This document shows, one piece after another, positions 7,820-15,727 of a stretch of DNA of 43,092 nucleotides (its first letter is position 1; every line of letters starts with the position of its first letter). The notes under the pieces were generated by a model. It did no database searches, was not told the DNA's origin, and worked only from the letters and a program-made list of their open reading frames with translations. This DNA is from Nitrospinota bacterium (GTDB lineage: Bacteria; 2-12-FULL-45-22; JACOWJ01). A program made the translations under genes and the position numbers. Location of the stretch: NCBI GenBank assembly GCA_016176845.1, contig JACOWJ010000030.1, positions 1 to 43,092 of the forward strand, given 5' to 3'.

Positions 7820-9283
7820 TTGGAAGGAATCCTGAAAGAGATCGCATCCCGGGCCCCAGGGGTTAAGGTCCTGGTCGTCGGGGACCTCATCCTGGATGAA
7901 TACCTGTGGGGCAACATCGACCGCATCTCCCCGGAAGCCCCGGTTCCCGTTCTGGAGTGGAAGGAGGAAAACCTTGCCCTGGGAGGGGCTGCCAACGTGG
8001 CCCATAACCTGAAACACCTGGGGGTCCAGGTGTTTCTGGCTGGCGTCCATGGGGCGGACGAGAAAGGAGCCCGGCTGCGGGCGCTGCTCCAGACGGCCAA
8101 GATCGATGTTGGGGGGGTGATCGAGGACGACAGCCGACACACCACGTCCAAGACTCGGGTCCTGGCCCACAATCAGCAGATCTTGCGGATCGACCGGGAG
8201 GCCAGGCATGCGATCTTCCCCGCCATGGAGGGCAAACTTTGGGGCTATATCGAGCAGGTCCTCCCGCAGGTCGCCGGGGTGATCTGCTCCGATTATCAGA
8301 AAGGCGTGCTCAGCGAATCCCTATTGTCTAACCTCCTACGCCGAGCGCATGCCTTAAAGATCCCGGTTCTGATCGATCCCAAGGGAAGGGACTACGGCCG
8401 GTACCGGGGGGCAACGGTCCTCACCCCCAACCAGAAGGAGGCGGAGGCGGCTTCGGGGGTCGAGATTCACGAGGAGAAGGACCTGGAGACCGCCGGCCGG
8501 TCTCTCCTGGAGACCGTCGCGTCTGACTACCTGCTGATCACGCGGGGAAAGGATGGGATGTCGCTGATGAGCCGGGGCGGCCCTCTTCAGCATATCCCCA
8601 CCCTGGCGCGGGAGGTCTTCGATGTGACCGGCGCGGGCGATACGGTCATCAGCGTCTTTGGTATCGGTCTCTTTTTGGGTGGGGATCCCCTGCAGGCAGC
8701 CAGGCTGGCCAATCTGGCCGCCGGCCTGGTGGTCGCCAAGGTGGGAACGGCCCCCGTCTGCCGTCAGGAGCTGATCGAGCGCGTCGCCGAGGAGATCCAT
8801 TTCCGCAAGAAGCGGGTCGTGACCCTGGGAGAGCTCAGACCTCTGGTCAACCTGGCCAAGAGCCAGGGCAAGCGGATCGTTTTCACCAATGGCTGCTTTG
8901 ACCTGTTGCATGTGGGCCACATCCATTATCTGCAGAAGGCCAGGGCCCTGGGGGATTTGTTAATCGTGGGGCTGAACGACGATGCGTCGGTCCGACAGCT
9001 CAAGGGCCTGGACCGGCCCCTCATCTCTCAGGAGGACCGGGCCAGCATCCTGGCGGCGCTGGGCTGCATCGACCATGTGGTCATCTTCAGCGAGCTGACC
9101 CCCGAGAACCTCATCCGGGAGATCCGGCCTCACGTCCTGGTCAAAGGAGGGGATTACTCCCTGGAGACTGTGGTGGGCCGCGAAATGGTGGAGTCTTATG
9201 GCGGGAGAGTCGAGCTGATCCCTTATATCGAGGGACGCTCAACCTCCGACCTGGTCCAACAGATTAGACATTGTCGCAAATAA
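7820..9283 (+). CDS. hldE: Bifunctional heptose-7-phosphate kinase / heptose-1-phosphate adenylyltransferase
   Basis: A 487-residue two-domain enzyme of ADP-heptose synthesis. Residues 1 to about 325 are a ribokinase-family kinase: LVVGDLILDEYLWG near the start, DPKGRDYGRYRGATVLTPN in the middle and the anion-hole/catalytic GAGDT near 271. Residues from about 345 are a nucleotidyltransferase with FTNGCFDLLHVGHIHYL (HxGH) at about 354-370 and later GRSTSDLV. The start is TTG, with AGAGG upstream; no better in-frame start exists before the conserved N-terminus. It follows gmhA, so two of the three usual enzyme genes lie together. The phosphatase GmhB and epimerase HldD must be elsewhere. Confidence 0.95.
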   Translation: MEGILKEIASRAPGVKVLVVGDLILDEYLWGNIDRISPEAPVPVLEWKEENLALGGAANVAHNLKHLGVQVFLAGVHGADEKGARLRALLQTAKIDVGGVIEDDSRHTTSKTRVLAHNQQILRIDREARHAIFPAMEGKLWGYIEQVLPQVAGVICSDYQKGVLSESLLSNLLRRAHALKIPVLIDPKGRDYGRYRGATVLTPNQKEAEAASGVEIHEEKDLETAGRSLLETVASDYLLITRGKDGMSLMSRGGPLQHIPTLAREVFDVTGAGDTVISVFGIGLFLGGDPLQAARLANLAAGLVVAKVGTAPVCRQELIERVAEEIHFRKKRVVTLGELRPLVNLAKSQGKRIVFTNGCFDLLHVGHIHYLQKARALGDLLIVGLNDDASVRQLKGLDRPLISQEDRASILAALGCIDHVVIFSELTPENLIREIRPHVLVKGGDYSLETVVGREMVESYGGRVELIPYIEGRSTSDLVQQIRHCRK

Positions 9284-9297
9284 GTCTAATCGCTAAC

Positions 9298-9321
9298 TCG
9301 ATGGCATAGGAATTTCCTTTT
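9298..9321 (+). repeat. GGAATTTCC motif, copy 1
   Basis: It reads TCGATGGCATAGGAATTTCC and is followed by CTTTT. This is one of seven copies of the consensus GATCGYATAGGAATTTCC in the window. It is followed by a one-armed word run (CCCTATCCCTGTCCCCTGTC) at 9345-9372. Confidence 0.7.
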
Positions 9322-9393
9322 GACATGGGCCAGCATTTCTCTGATTCCCTATCCCTGTCCCCTGTCCCCTAACTTGCCTCCAGGAGGCCTGAA

Positions 9394-10410
9394 ATGACGC
9401 ACCGTTACGAGCTCCCCAAGCTCCCCTTCGAGAAAATCACCACGTACTCCCTCCAGGAGCGAAACAACCTGGTCGATTGTCGGGACTTTGTCTCCCTTCG
9501 CCGCTGGCAGGAAAGCGGCGATTTTCGGGATCTGTTGCCCAATCTCCTCAAGGCCCAAGAGCTCCTGGCGGTGGTGGAAGCGGTTCTCCGGGCCCGGGAT
9601 CGAGGGAGGCCCGTGATCGCGGCCTTGGGGGGCCACGTGATCAAATGTGGCCTCAGCCCATTGATCATCGACCTGATGCGGCGGGGAATCATCCGCGCCG
9701 TGGCCCTGTCGGGGGCGGGCGCCATTCACGACTACGAGCTGGCGCTCCAGGGAAAGACCTCGGAAGATGTCCGGGAGGGGATTCGAGAGGGGCGCTTCGG
9801 CATGGCCCAGGAGACTGCCCAGCAGATCAACGAAGCCATCGCCGGCCGGGTGAACGAGGAGATCGGGATCGGAGAGGCCCTGGGAGCCGAAATCTCTCAT
9901 CGGACCCTCCCTTTCAGGGAGCTGAGCCTCCTGGCCGTCGGATACGAGCTGGCGATCCCGGTCACGGTCCATGTGGCCATCGGGACCGATATCGTCCACA
10001 TGCATCCCTCGGCTGACGGGGGGCGCATGGGCCAGGGCAGCCTCAACGACTTCAGGCTTTTGACCTCTGCCATGGCCGCACTGGATGGCGGCGGTTGCTA
10101 CCTGAACGTGGGCTCGGCGGTCCTGCTGCCCGAGGTCTTCTTGAAGGCCCTGACGCTGCTCCGAAACCTGGGACATCCCCTGGAGGACTTCGTCACCGTC
10201 AACCTGGATATGCTCCAGCATTACCGCCCCACGGTCAACGTGGTCTCCCGGCCTCATCAGGGAGGGCCAGGAAAGGGCTACGCCCTGACCGGCCACCACG
10301 AGATCATGCTGCCCCTGCTCTATTTTTTGCTCGTCTCCCGGCTCGACCAGGAGTCAGGTAAAGGGGCTGCGAGCACAATGCAGTTATGCCAGACATCTCA
10401 GAAGCTTTAG
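9394..10410 (+). CDS. Deoxyhypusine synthase-like protein
   Basis: A 338-residue protein. GGHVIKCGLSPLIIDLMRRG (about 87-106) followed by ALSGAGAIHDYELAL resembles the NAD-binding core of deoxyhypusine synthase. It also has GTDIVHMHPS and GGGCYLNVGSAV segments. Bacteria lack eIF5A, so a true hypusine role is unlikely; bacterial relatives include homospermidine synthase-like and uncharacterised proteins. The start ATG has AGGAGG about 8 bases upstream. It follows hldE and overlaps the next small gene, so it may belong to the heptose/LPS operon. The fold assignment is moderately secure; the reaction is unknown. Confidence 0.6.
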   Translation: MTHRYELPKLPFEKITTYSLQERNNLVDCRDFVSLRRWQESGDFRDLLPNLLKAQELLAVVEAVLRARDRGRPVIAALGGHVIKCGLSPLIIDLMRRGIIRAVALSGAGAIHDYELALQGKTSEDVREGIREGRFGMAQETAQQINEAIAGRVNEEIGIGEALGAEISHRTLPFRELSLLAVGYELAIPVTVHVAIGTDIVHMHPSADGGRMGQGSLNDFRLLTSAMAALDGGGCYLNVGSAVLLPEVFLKALTLLRNLGHPLEDFVTVNLDMLQHYRPTVNVVSRPHQGGPGKGYALTGHHEIMLPLLYFLLVSRLDQESGKGAASTMQLCQTSQKL

Positions 10411-10664
10411 GCCAAGAACGGGAGCTTGCCCTCATTTATATCGCGCAAAAGGTGTCCGAAGCTGAGGCGGTACAAGAGCTGCTTGAGCAGGAGGGGATCG
10501 AGTACTTCACCTGCTTGGAGGAGTATAGTTTCTGGGGTGCCCTGAGTGCGGTGTTCCAGAGCGCGAACTACTGCGGTATCGGGTTCTATGTGCTGAGCGG
10601 GCAAACGGAATGGAGCCAGCGCCTTCTTCGCGATCACGCGTTCGTCAAAGGCCTGGTCGGCTGA
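10386..10664 (+). CDS. DUF2007-like small protein
   Basis: A 92-residue protein that overlaps the end of the deoxyhypusine synthase-like gene by 25 bases. The pattern ALIYIAQKVSEAEAVQELLEQEGIEYF followed by a second half with GIGFYVLSGQTEWSQRLL resembles the DUF2007 / putative signal-transducing domain. In that domain a betaalphabeta unit reads inherited small-molecule or protein signals; no biochemical activity is established. No signal peptide or membrane segment is visible. The overlap suggests translational coupling. Family assignment is tentative. Confidence 0.55.
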   Translation: MPDISEALGQERELALIYIAQKVSEAEAVQELLEQEGIEYFTCLEEYSFWGALSAVFQSANYCGIGFYVLSGQTEWSQRLLRDHAFVKGLVG

Positions 10665-10713
10665 TAGTCTTCAACATGCTGGCGCCTAATAACTAAATGA
10701 TCAGTCGTTGAAA

Positions 10714-11160
10714 ATGGACTTGACTTTAGAGATCCGAGTGGAAAAGGGCTGCGAGGACTTGCCCTTGCCGTCCTATAGGACGCCCGGGGCGGCTGGGATG
10801 GACCTCCACGCTGCCGTGGCGGGAGAAGAGATGCTCCGACCTGGCGAGTGGAAACGGATCTCCTGCGGCATCGCCATCGCGCTTCCTCCGGGGTACGAGG
10901 CCCAGGTTCGCCCGCGCAGCGGATTGGCCCTGGAGCATGGGGTAACGCTGCTCAATAGCCCAGGAACCATCGATTCGGACTACCGGGGAACCCTCGGGGT
11001 GGTCTTGATTAACCACAGCCAACGGCCCTTTGTCATCCGGCGCGGCGACCGGGTCGCCCAGCTGGTGGTGGGGCCGGTGGCCCGGGTGACCTGGAATGGG
11101 GTGTCCGTCCTGCCCGACAGCGAACGGGGCAGCGGGGGTTTCGGCCATACGGGAAAATAG
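10714..11160 (+). CDS. dut: dUTP diphosphatase
   Basis: Hydrolyses dUTP to dUMP and pyrophosphate, keeping uracil out of DNA and feeding dTMP synthesis. It is a trimeric all-beta enzyme of 148 residues. The five family motifs are visible: AAGMDL, RPRSGLA, GTIDSDYRG, RGDRVAQLVV and the C-terminal RGSGGFGHTG. The track begins at TTG 10708; ATG 10714 is preferred, though neither start has a clear Shine-Dalgarno sequence. The TAG stop lies in the first word of the following hairpin (ATAGCTCATAGCTCAT). Confidence 0.95.
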   Translation: MDLTLEIRVEKGCEDLPLPSYRTPGAAGMDLHAAVAGEEMLRPGEWKRISCGIAIALPPGYEAQVRPRSGLALEHGVTLLNSPGTIDSDYRGTLGVVLINHSQRPFVIRRGDRVAQLVVGPVARVTWNGVSVLPDSERGSGGFGHTGK

Positions 11161-11286
11161 CTCATAGCTCATGGCTGAAGATTCTCAGTCCCATTCCCCG
11201 TAGTAAAGTCCCCGGAATAGCCAGGGGAATAAAGGACACTTTTATAGGGAGCGGTTCTTGGCTATGAGCTATGAGCTATGAGCTTT
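11155..11286. repeat. Word hairpin (AGCTCAT units)
   Basis: The left arm ATAGCTCATAGCTCATGGC pairs with the right arm GCTATGAGCTATGAGCTAT, with about 80 bases between them. The centre holds a smaller CCCC...GGGG hairpin around CCCCGGAATAGCCAGGGG. The left arm contains the stop codon of dut, and the right arm ends just before the Shine-Dalgarno sequence of the YycJ-like gene. Confidence 0.85.
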
Positions 11287-11306
11287 TCTGGGAGGGATCA
11301 GCGATC

Positions 11307-12064
11307 CTGAAGCTTTGTGTGCTGGCCAGTGGCAGTTCCGGCAACTCGATCTACGTGGAGTCTCCTCGCTTGATGCGGGCCTGAGCGGGAGGGAGCTGAA
11401 CCACCGTTTGGAAGGCCTGGGAATGTGCCTGGGAAAGATCGGAGCGGTCCTGATCTCCCATGAGCACAGCGACCATATCCAGGGGCTGGGCGCCCTGGGA
11501 AGGCGCTATCAGATCCCCCTCTATATGAACGAGGGGACGCATCGGCAGGCGGGAGATCGGCTGAAAGGGGTGAAAGAGATCCATCATTTCACGACGGGCC
11601 AGGCCTTTTCCCTGGAAGATCTGTGGATCGAGCCTTTTTCGGTCCCGCATGATGCAGCTGACCCGGTGGGATTCAACCTCTACGCGAGCGGCAGGAAGCT
11701 CAGCATCGCCCTTGACTTGGGCTATCCCACCCGGTTGGTCCGAGAGCGGATGAAGGAGGCCCACTGGATCGTCCTGGAATCGAACCACGACCCGGAGATG
11801 CTCATGAACGGGCCTTATCCCTGGCACCTCAAGCAGCGCATCCTGGGGAAGAGGGGCCATCTCTCCAATCAGGACTCCAGCAGTTTTCTGGCGGACCTTC
11901 TGCATGCGAACCTCTCTCATGTGGTTCTGGCCCATCTCAGCCAGGTAAACAACCGGCCGGAGCTGGCACGAGATTCTGCCCTGGCGGCGCTCCGGGAGCA
12001 GGGGATTGCTCTTCACGTCGCCCTGCAGGACATCCCCACCGAGGTCATCTACTGCCCCCCTTAA
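11307..12064 (+). pseudogene. YycJ-type metallo-beta-lactamase-fold hydrolase, frameshifted near the N-terminus
   Basis: The N-terminal strand of the YycJ/WalJ family reads KLCVLASGSSGNSIYVESPRL from a possible CTG start (11307), with GGGAGG about 11 bases upstream. That frame ends at a TGA at 11382. The rest, beginning DAGLSGRELNHRL and including the metal site HEHSDH, continues one frame over to 12064, which is why the track starts at an unrelated TTG. In the family the two halves are joined by about two residues before DAG, so a small loss of bases (1 modulo 3) at about 11371-11374 explains the break. It may be a real mutation or a sequencing error. Family members are Zn-dependent nucleases of the MBL fold. 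The product is probably inactive unless the shift is an artefact. Confidence 0.75.
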
Positions 12065-12397
12065 TTTCCTCCCCCGGCAACTTTTGCCTTTTTCCCGGTC
12101 ATCCAGTTCCCCTCCCGTCAGGGGGAACCGATTTTATCATACGATACACGCGGGGGAGAGCCGTTGTTCTTTTTGGCACATAAATTGCTCAGATTGCGGT
12201 CAGCGGACCCGATCCTGGCTCCTCCCATCTACTTACCGCTACTTACCGCACCGGCGCGGGGGCTTTTCCAAGTTTTTCTCTGCGCCTCTGTGGTTTGAAT
12301 GTCATGATGATCCGGATATCTATAACCCCCTTGGAGTGCGAGAGAACGAGGGCGGAGAGTCGGAAGGGGATCGGCCATCAAAGAGGAGAACCAAACC
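12065..12397. other. Intergenic region without a gene
   Basis: No convincing ORF is seen in this 333-base gap. It holds a short tandem (CTACTTACCG twice, 12229-12249) and the phrase TCTCTGCGCCTCTGTGGTTT, which resembles a widespread intergenic repeat. The Shine-Dalgarno GAGGAG of the following aminotransferase gene is at its end. Confidence 0.6.
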
Positions 12398-13603
12398 TTG
12401 ATCCAGTGGAAGATTCCCTTGACGGACATCGAGCTGGGCATCCGGCAGAGGCTGGCAGTAGCGGAAGTGCTGAAATCCCGCTGGCCCAGGGCGAATGGGG
12501 TGGTCCAGGCCTTTGAGTGGGCCCTGGCGAAATACTTGGGAGCCGGCCATGCCGTAGCGGTCTCGAGCGGAGCAGCGGCCCTCCACCTGGGTCTCAAGGT
12601 CCTGGGGCTGAAGGAGGGGGACGAGGTGATCTGCCCCTCCTTTTCCTTTGCGGCCACAGCCAACGCGATCCTTCACACCGGGGCTACCCCGGTATTTGCC
12701 GAGATCAGCGGGCTGGACGACCTGACCCTTTCTCCGGCTGACCTGGAAGAGAAGATCAACCCCCGAACCCGGGCGATCGTGGCGGTCCATTACGGCGGCT
12801 ATCCCTGTCGAATGGCCTCCATCCTGGAACTAGCCCGGCGGCATCACCTCTTCGTCGTCGAGGATGCGGCCCAGGCCGTTGGAGCAGAATACGCCGGGCG
12901 CCGGTGTGGGACGCTGGGAGATATCGCCTGCGTGGGTTTCTTTGCCGATGAAGGGGGGATTCTGATCACGGATAACCCCTTATGGGCCTCCAAGGCTCGA
13001 CTGTTGCGATCCCACGGGATGACCCCCGCCGGCCGAGGGTGCGACCTCGGCTATGACATGTTGGACCTGGGGCTGAACTGCCGTATGGATGAGGTCCGGG
13101 CCGCCTTAGGACTGTCCCAGCTGGAGACCCTGGAGGAGAACAACTTCTCCCGGACCAAAAAGGTCCAAAGGTACCGGGAGCTCCTCCGGAATCTGAAGGG
13201 CGTTCGCTTACCTTTCGCTCAGGCGAATGGTCATCGGCCGGCTCCTTCCCTATTCCCCATCATCTTGGACGAGGAGATCGACCGAGATCAGTTCGTTTCC
13301 TCGATGAGGGAGGCGGGCCTTCAGACGGGGCTCCATTACCCGGCTATCCACCAACTTTCTTACTACCGCCGGCGCTGGCCCGATCTCCGGCTGCCTTTAA
13401 CGGAGTGCGCTTCCCGGAGAGAGGTTACCCTCCCTCTCTTTCCCTCCCTCTCCCAGGGGCAGATCGAGCTCATCGTCAAAAAGGTCGGTGGCGCCCTCAA
13501 AGATTGTCGGGGTCAGTCCCCTGCGAAGAAAAAACCACCGGTAAAACCCACGCATCGGCTTCCGCGTGAAAGACAAACGGGACAAAGGCACATCATTCTA
13601 TAG
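12398..13603 (+). CDS. DegT/DnrJ/EryC1 (SHS2-type) aminotransferase homologue lacking the PLP lysine segment
   Basis: A 401-residue fold-type I PLP protein of the sugar aminotransferase family. The conserved features AVSSGAAALHLGLK, GDEVICPSFSFAATANAI, DAAQAVGAEYAG and NCRMDEVRAALG are all present. The start is TTG with GAGGAG 9 bases upstream. The expected active-site loop, in which the Schiff-base lysine sits between a phenylalanine-rich strand and EGG, is missing: the sequence runs GDIACVGFFADEGGILITD, with about 6-10 residues absent and no lysine. The reading frame is preserved. The protein therefore cannot form the usual internal aldimine at this place. It could be a non-transaminating paralogue, an inactivated gene or an assembly deletion. 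It lies at the end of the envelope-sugar block. Confidence 0.85.
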   Translation: MIQWKIPLTDIELGIRQRLAVAEVLKSRWPRANGVVQAFEWALAKYLGAGHAVAVSSGAAALHLGLKVLGLKEGDEVICPSFSFAATANAILHTGATPVFAEISGLDDLTLSPADLEEKINPRTRAIVAVHYGGYPCRMASILELARRHHLFVVEDAAQAVGAEYAGRRCGTLGDIACVGFFADEGGILITDNPLWASKARLLRSHGMTPAGRGCDLGYDMLDLGLNCRMDEVRAALGLSQLETLEENNFSRTKKVQRYRELLRNLKGVRLPFAQANGHRPAPSLFPIILDEEIDRDQFVSSMREAGLQTGLHYPAIHQLSYYRRRWPDLRLPLTECASRREVTLPLFPSLSQGQIELIVKKVGGALKDCRGQSPAKKKPPVKPTHRLPRERQTGQRHIIL

Positions 13604-13615
13604 TTCAGGGATAAG

Positions 13616-13691
13616 TTAGGGATTAGGGATTAGGGGCTAGTAAGAAAGAAGAGCTTTTGCTAATCCCTAGCCCCTAGTCCCTAATCCCTAA
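13616..13691. repeat. Word hairpin (TTAGGGA units), 25-bp stem
   Basis: TTAGGGATTAGGGATTAGGG plus GCTAG (13616-13640) pairs with 13667-13691 with one mismatch in 25 and a 26-base loop. It is followed immediately by an inverted copy of the GGAATTTCC motif (13691-13713). Confidence 0.9.
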
Positions 13692-13713
13692 AAAAGGAAA
13701 TTCCTATGCGATC
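13691..13713 (-). repeat. GGAATTTCC motif, copy 2 (inverted)
   Basis: The minus strand reads GATCGCATAGGAATTTCC and then TTTTT. It directly abuts the TTAGGGA word hairpin and ends 8 bases before the Shine-Dalgarno sequence of the 59-codon ORF. Confidence 0.75.
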
Positions 13714-13734
13714 TAGTTAAGGAGGGTCGGAGAG

Positions 13735-13914
13735 ATGTACGAGATCGAGTTACAGCAGAACCCCATCACCCACAAATGGATGGTCCTTGTCCCCAGGAAG
13801 CATGCGACCTCCAGGGCCAAGAAGAGCTCCAAGGCGAAAAAAAGATGGCTCCTCCAGCAGAAATGGTACTGCTTAAAAGAGGGAGAGATCAATCCCCTAT
13901 GGCTTTGGGGATAG
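13735..13914 (+). CDS. Small basic ORF of 59 codons, unknown function
   Basis: This ORF is just below the track's length limit. It starts MYEIELQQNPITHKW, has a lysine/arginine-rich middle (RAKKSSKAKKRW) and ends INPLWLWG. A strong Shine-Dalgarno AAGGAGGG lies 8 bases before the ATG, and little else in the gap explains that signal. The product would be basic and tryptophan-rich; no family is recognised. It is flanked by two word hairpins and is convergent with the korC fusion gene. It may be a real small protein or a nucleic-acid-binding peptide; the evidence is the ribosome-binding site and the intact frame only. Confidence 0.5.
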   Translation: MYEIELQQNPITHKWMVLVPRKHATSRAKKSSKAKKRWLLQQKWYCLKEGEINPLWLWG

Positions 13915-13915
13915 C

Positions 13916-13972
13916 ATAGCTCAAAGCTCGTAGCTCAAAGAGATGGACCTTAAGCCAGGAGCTTTGAGCTAT
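13916..13972. terminator. Word hairpin (AGCTCAA units), perfect 14-bp stem, possible two-way terminator
   Basis: ATAGCTCAAAGCTC (13916-13929) is the exact reverse complement of 13959-13972, and TTTT follows on the plus strand. It lies between the convergent 59-codon ORF and korC, 4 bases from the korC stop. It belongs to the word-hairpin family, and here it is well placed to end transcription from both sides. Confidence 0.6.
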
Positions 13973-13976
13973 TTTC

Positions 13977-14999
13977 CTAATCGTTGTGGTGGATGTAACC
14001 GTACCGGATCGCTTCCACGTTCTGCGAGAAGTTCCGGGCGGGCAAGAGGGATTCGAAGTTGACCTTCTCCAGGTTGATGCCGATGGCGGACAACATCTTT
14101 CCCAATGCCAGCATGTTCACGAACAAGGGAGAGCCAAAGGTCTCGACCGAGGCCCGTTCGAAGGAGACCTGCTCCTTCTCCAGGTCGTTGCCCGGGTGGT
14201 CCGCCTCGACCAGGTGATAGATCGACTCCTCCACGATCACCTTCTTGGCCTTGCAGTGGTAATTGTCCGCTTGGGCCAGTTGCAAGAGCACGTCGGCCTC
14301 ATCGATGAAGGGCACCTCGATCCGTCCGTCCGAGTAAATCAACTCGGCCTCGATGCTGCCGGTCCGGACCGTGGGGGGATAGATCACGTTAAGCGAGACC
14401 TCCTTCTGGAACTTGGCCAGGATGTTGCCGAGGATCTCTCCCATCAGCTTGATGCCCTGGCCGGCGTTGCCGATCAGGACGATTTTGCGGGTGGTGGCCT
14501 CTGCCGGTACCTCTTTTAGGGCTTTGACCATATAGGTCAAGCCTATCCCGAAAAGGCTCTTCTCGATTTGGGCCCGCTCCTGGAAGCCTAACCGGGCGAA
14601 GAGCCTTACCGAGCGCTCCTCCTGGGAATAGGCGCACAGCTCAATCTGATAACATCCTCGCTGGCGAAACTCCTCGCTGGCCGCCTCGATCATGCGCGTT
14701 CCGATCCCCTGACCGCGAGAGCTCGCGTCTACCCCCAGCCAGTGGAGGTTGCCCGAGTTGCCCAGCGTGACCCAGCCCAGCAGGAACCCCACCACCTTTC
14801 CCCCTCGCTCGGCCACCAGGTAGAGGCTTTCCTTCTGCTCCAGGCGGCTCAGCAGGCGATTGGCTTTGTACGGCTCCTTGAAAGACTGGCGGATCTTCTC
14901 CGATTCCTCCCGGTGCAGCTCGTCGATGGTGCCGGAGAAGAGCTGCACCACCCTATCGACATCCCCTTCTTGCATAATGCGGATCTGGGCTTCACTCAT
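13977..14999 (-). CDS. GNAT acetyltransferase fused to 2-oxoacid:ferredoxin oxidoreductase gamma subunit
   Basis: A 340-residue fusion. Residues 1 to about 155 are a GNAT N-acetyltransferase, with the acetyl-CoA motif RGQGIGT and the C-terminal ARLGFQER. Residues from about 163 are the KorC/PorG gamma domain: KIVLIGNAGQGIKLMGEIL, YPPTVRTGSIEAELIYSDG and the region PFIDEADVLLQLAQ. The track starts at 15191, but ATG at 14999 is preferred because it overlaps the korB stop as ATGA and starts the GNAT domain. It is the last gene of a four-gene minus-strand operon (D-A-B-C). The gamma subunit normally stands alone, so the acetyltransferase part is unexpected. It may modify a partner or just be a joined neighbour. 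Both domains look intact. Confidence 0.85.
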   Translation of the reverse strand: MSEAQIRIMQEGDVDRVVQLFSGTIDELHREESEKIRQSFKEPYKANRLLSRLEQKESLYLVAERGGKVVGFLLGWVTLGNSGNLHWLGVDASSRGQGIGTRMIEAASEEFRQRGCYQIELCAYSQEERSVRLFARLGFQERAQIEKSLFGIGLTYMVKALKEVPAEATTRKIVLIGNAGQGIKLMGEILGNILAKFQKEVSLNVIYPPTVRTGSIEAELIYSDGRIEVPFIDEADVLLQLAQADNYHCKAKKVIVEESIYHLVEADHPGNDLEKEQVSFERASVETFGSPLFVNMLALGKMLSAIGINLEKVNFESLLPARNFSQNVEAIRYGYIHHND

Positions 15000-15727
15000 T
15001 TGACGATCCCCAACTCCTTCTCTGCCAACAAGTGACCGTTGTCGCTGGTCCGGATCTTGTATTCGTCCTTGTAATGGATCAGCATCTCGTAGCCGTTCTT
15101 GAAGCCCAAGCGGCGCCCATTGTTCGAGATACAGGGCGCCTTGATATCCAGGAAGGAGAGCCCCTTCCACTCGATGGCCTCTTTGAGGCATTTCTTCAGG
15201 TGATTATAATGATAGACCGTGGTGCGGGCATAGAAATCGTCGTGGGCGCGGATGATGGCCTGGACGTTGATCGGCCGATCTTCGTTGCCTTTGGGGCTGG
15301 TCAGCGTCTTGATGTGCAGCTCGGTCGTGGGAGACTTCTGCCCGCCGGTCATCCCGTAAATCTCGTTGTCGATGCAGATGATGTTGATATCCGTGTTGCG
15401 GCGGCAGGCATGCAGGAGGTGGTTCCCTCCGATTCCCAGGAGGTCCCCATCCCCGGAGAAGACGAACACGTTCATCTTCTCGTTGGCCATCTTGATCCCT
15501 TCGGCCACAGGGATGGCCCGACCGTGGATGCTGTGGACGGTGTCCAGCTTGAAGTAGCCTGCCGACCGGGCCGAGCATCCGATGCCCGAGACCACGGTGG
15601 TATTCTCGTAAGTAAATCCCTGCTCCTCAAAGGTCTGGCAGACTGCCTTCAGGACGATGCCTATCCCACAGCCGCCGCACCACGAGGTCGGGAATCTCTC
15701 TTCCCTTATATAGTCTCGATAGCCCAT
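14996..15727 (-). CDS. korB: 2-oxoacid:ferredoxin oxidoreductase beta subunit (TPP-binding)
   Basis: The 243-residue TPP-binding subunit that, with KorA, decarboxylates a 2-oxoacid to its acyl-CoA and passes electrons to ferredoxin. The TPP/Mg site is GDGDLLGIGGNHLLHACRRN, preceded by the cluster-type motif WCGGCGIGIV and GIGCS. IYGMTGGQKSPTT is typical of the family. GGGAGG is located just before the ATG. It overlaps korA upstream by 22 bases and the fusion gene downstream by 4 bases, showing a tight operon. Whether the substrate is 2-oxoglutarate, pyruvate or a branched-chain 2-oxoacid cannot be told from the sequence. Confidence 0.9.
   Translation of the reverse strand: MGYRDYIREERFPTSWCGGCGIGIVLKAVCQTFEEQGFTYENTTVVSGIGCSARSAGYFKLDTVHSIHGRAIPVAEGIKMANEKMNVFVFSGDGDLLGIGGNHLLHACRRNTDINIICIDNEIYGMTGGQKSPTTELHIKTLTSPKGNEDRPINVQAIIRAHDDFYARTTVYHYNHLKKCLKEAIEWKGLSFLDIKAPCISNNGRRLGFKNGYEMLIHYKDEYKIRTSDNGHLLAEKELGIVK

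Noticed and set aside
15000-15191. Upstream extension of the korC fusion ORF
   Set aside because: The first 64 codons in the track overlap korB and show no domain; the ATG at 14999 overlaps the korB stop and begins the GNAT domain.
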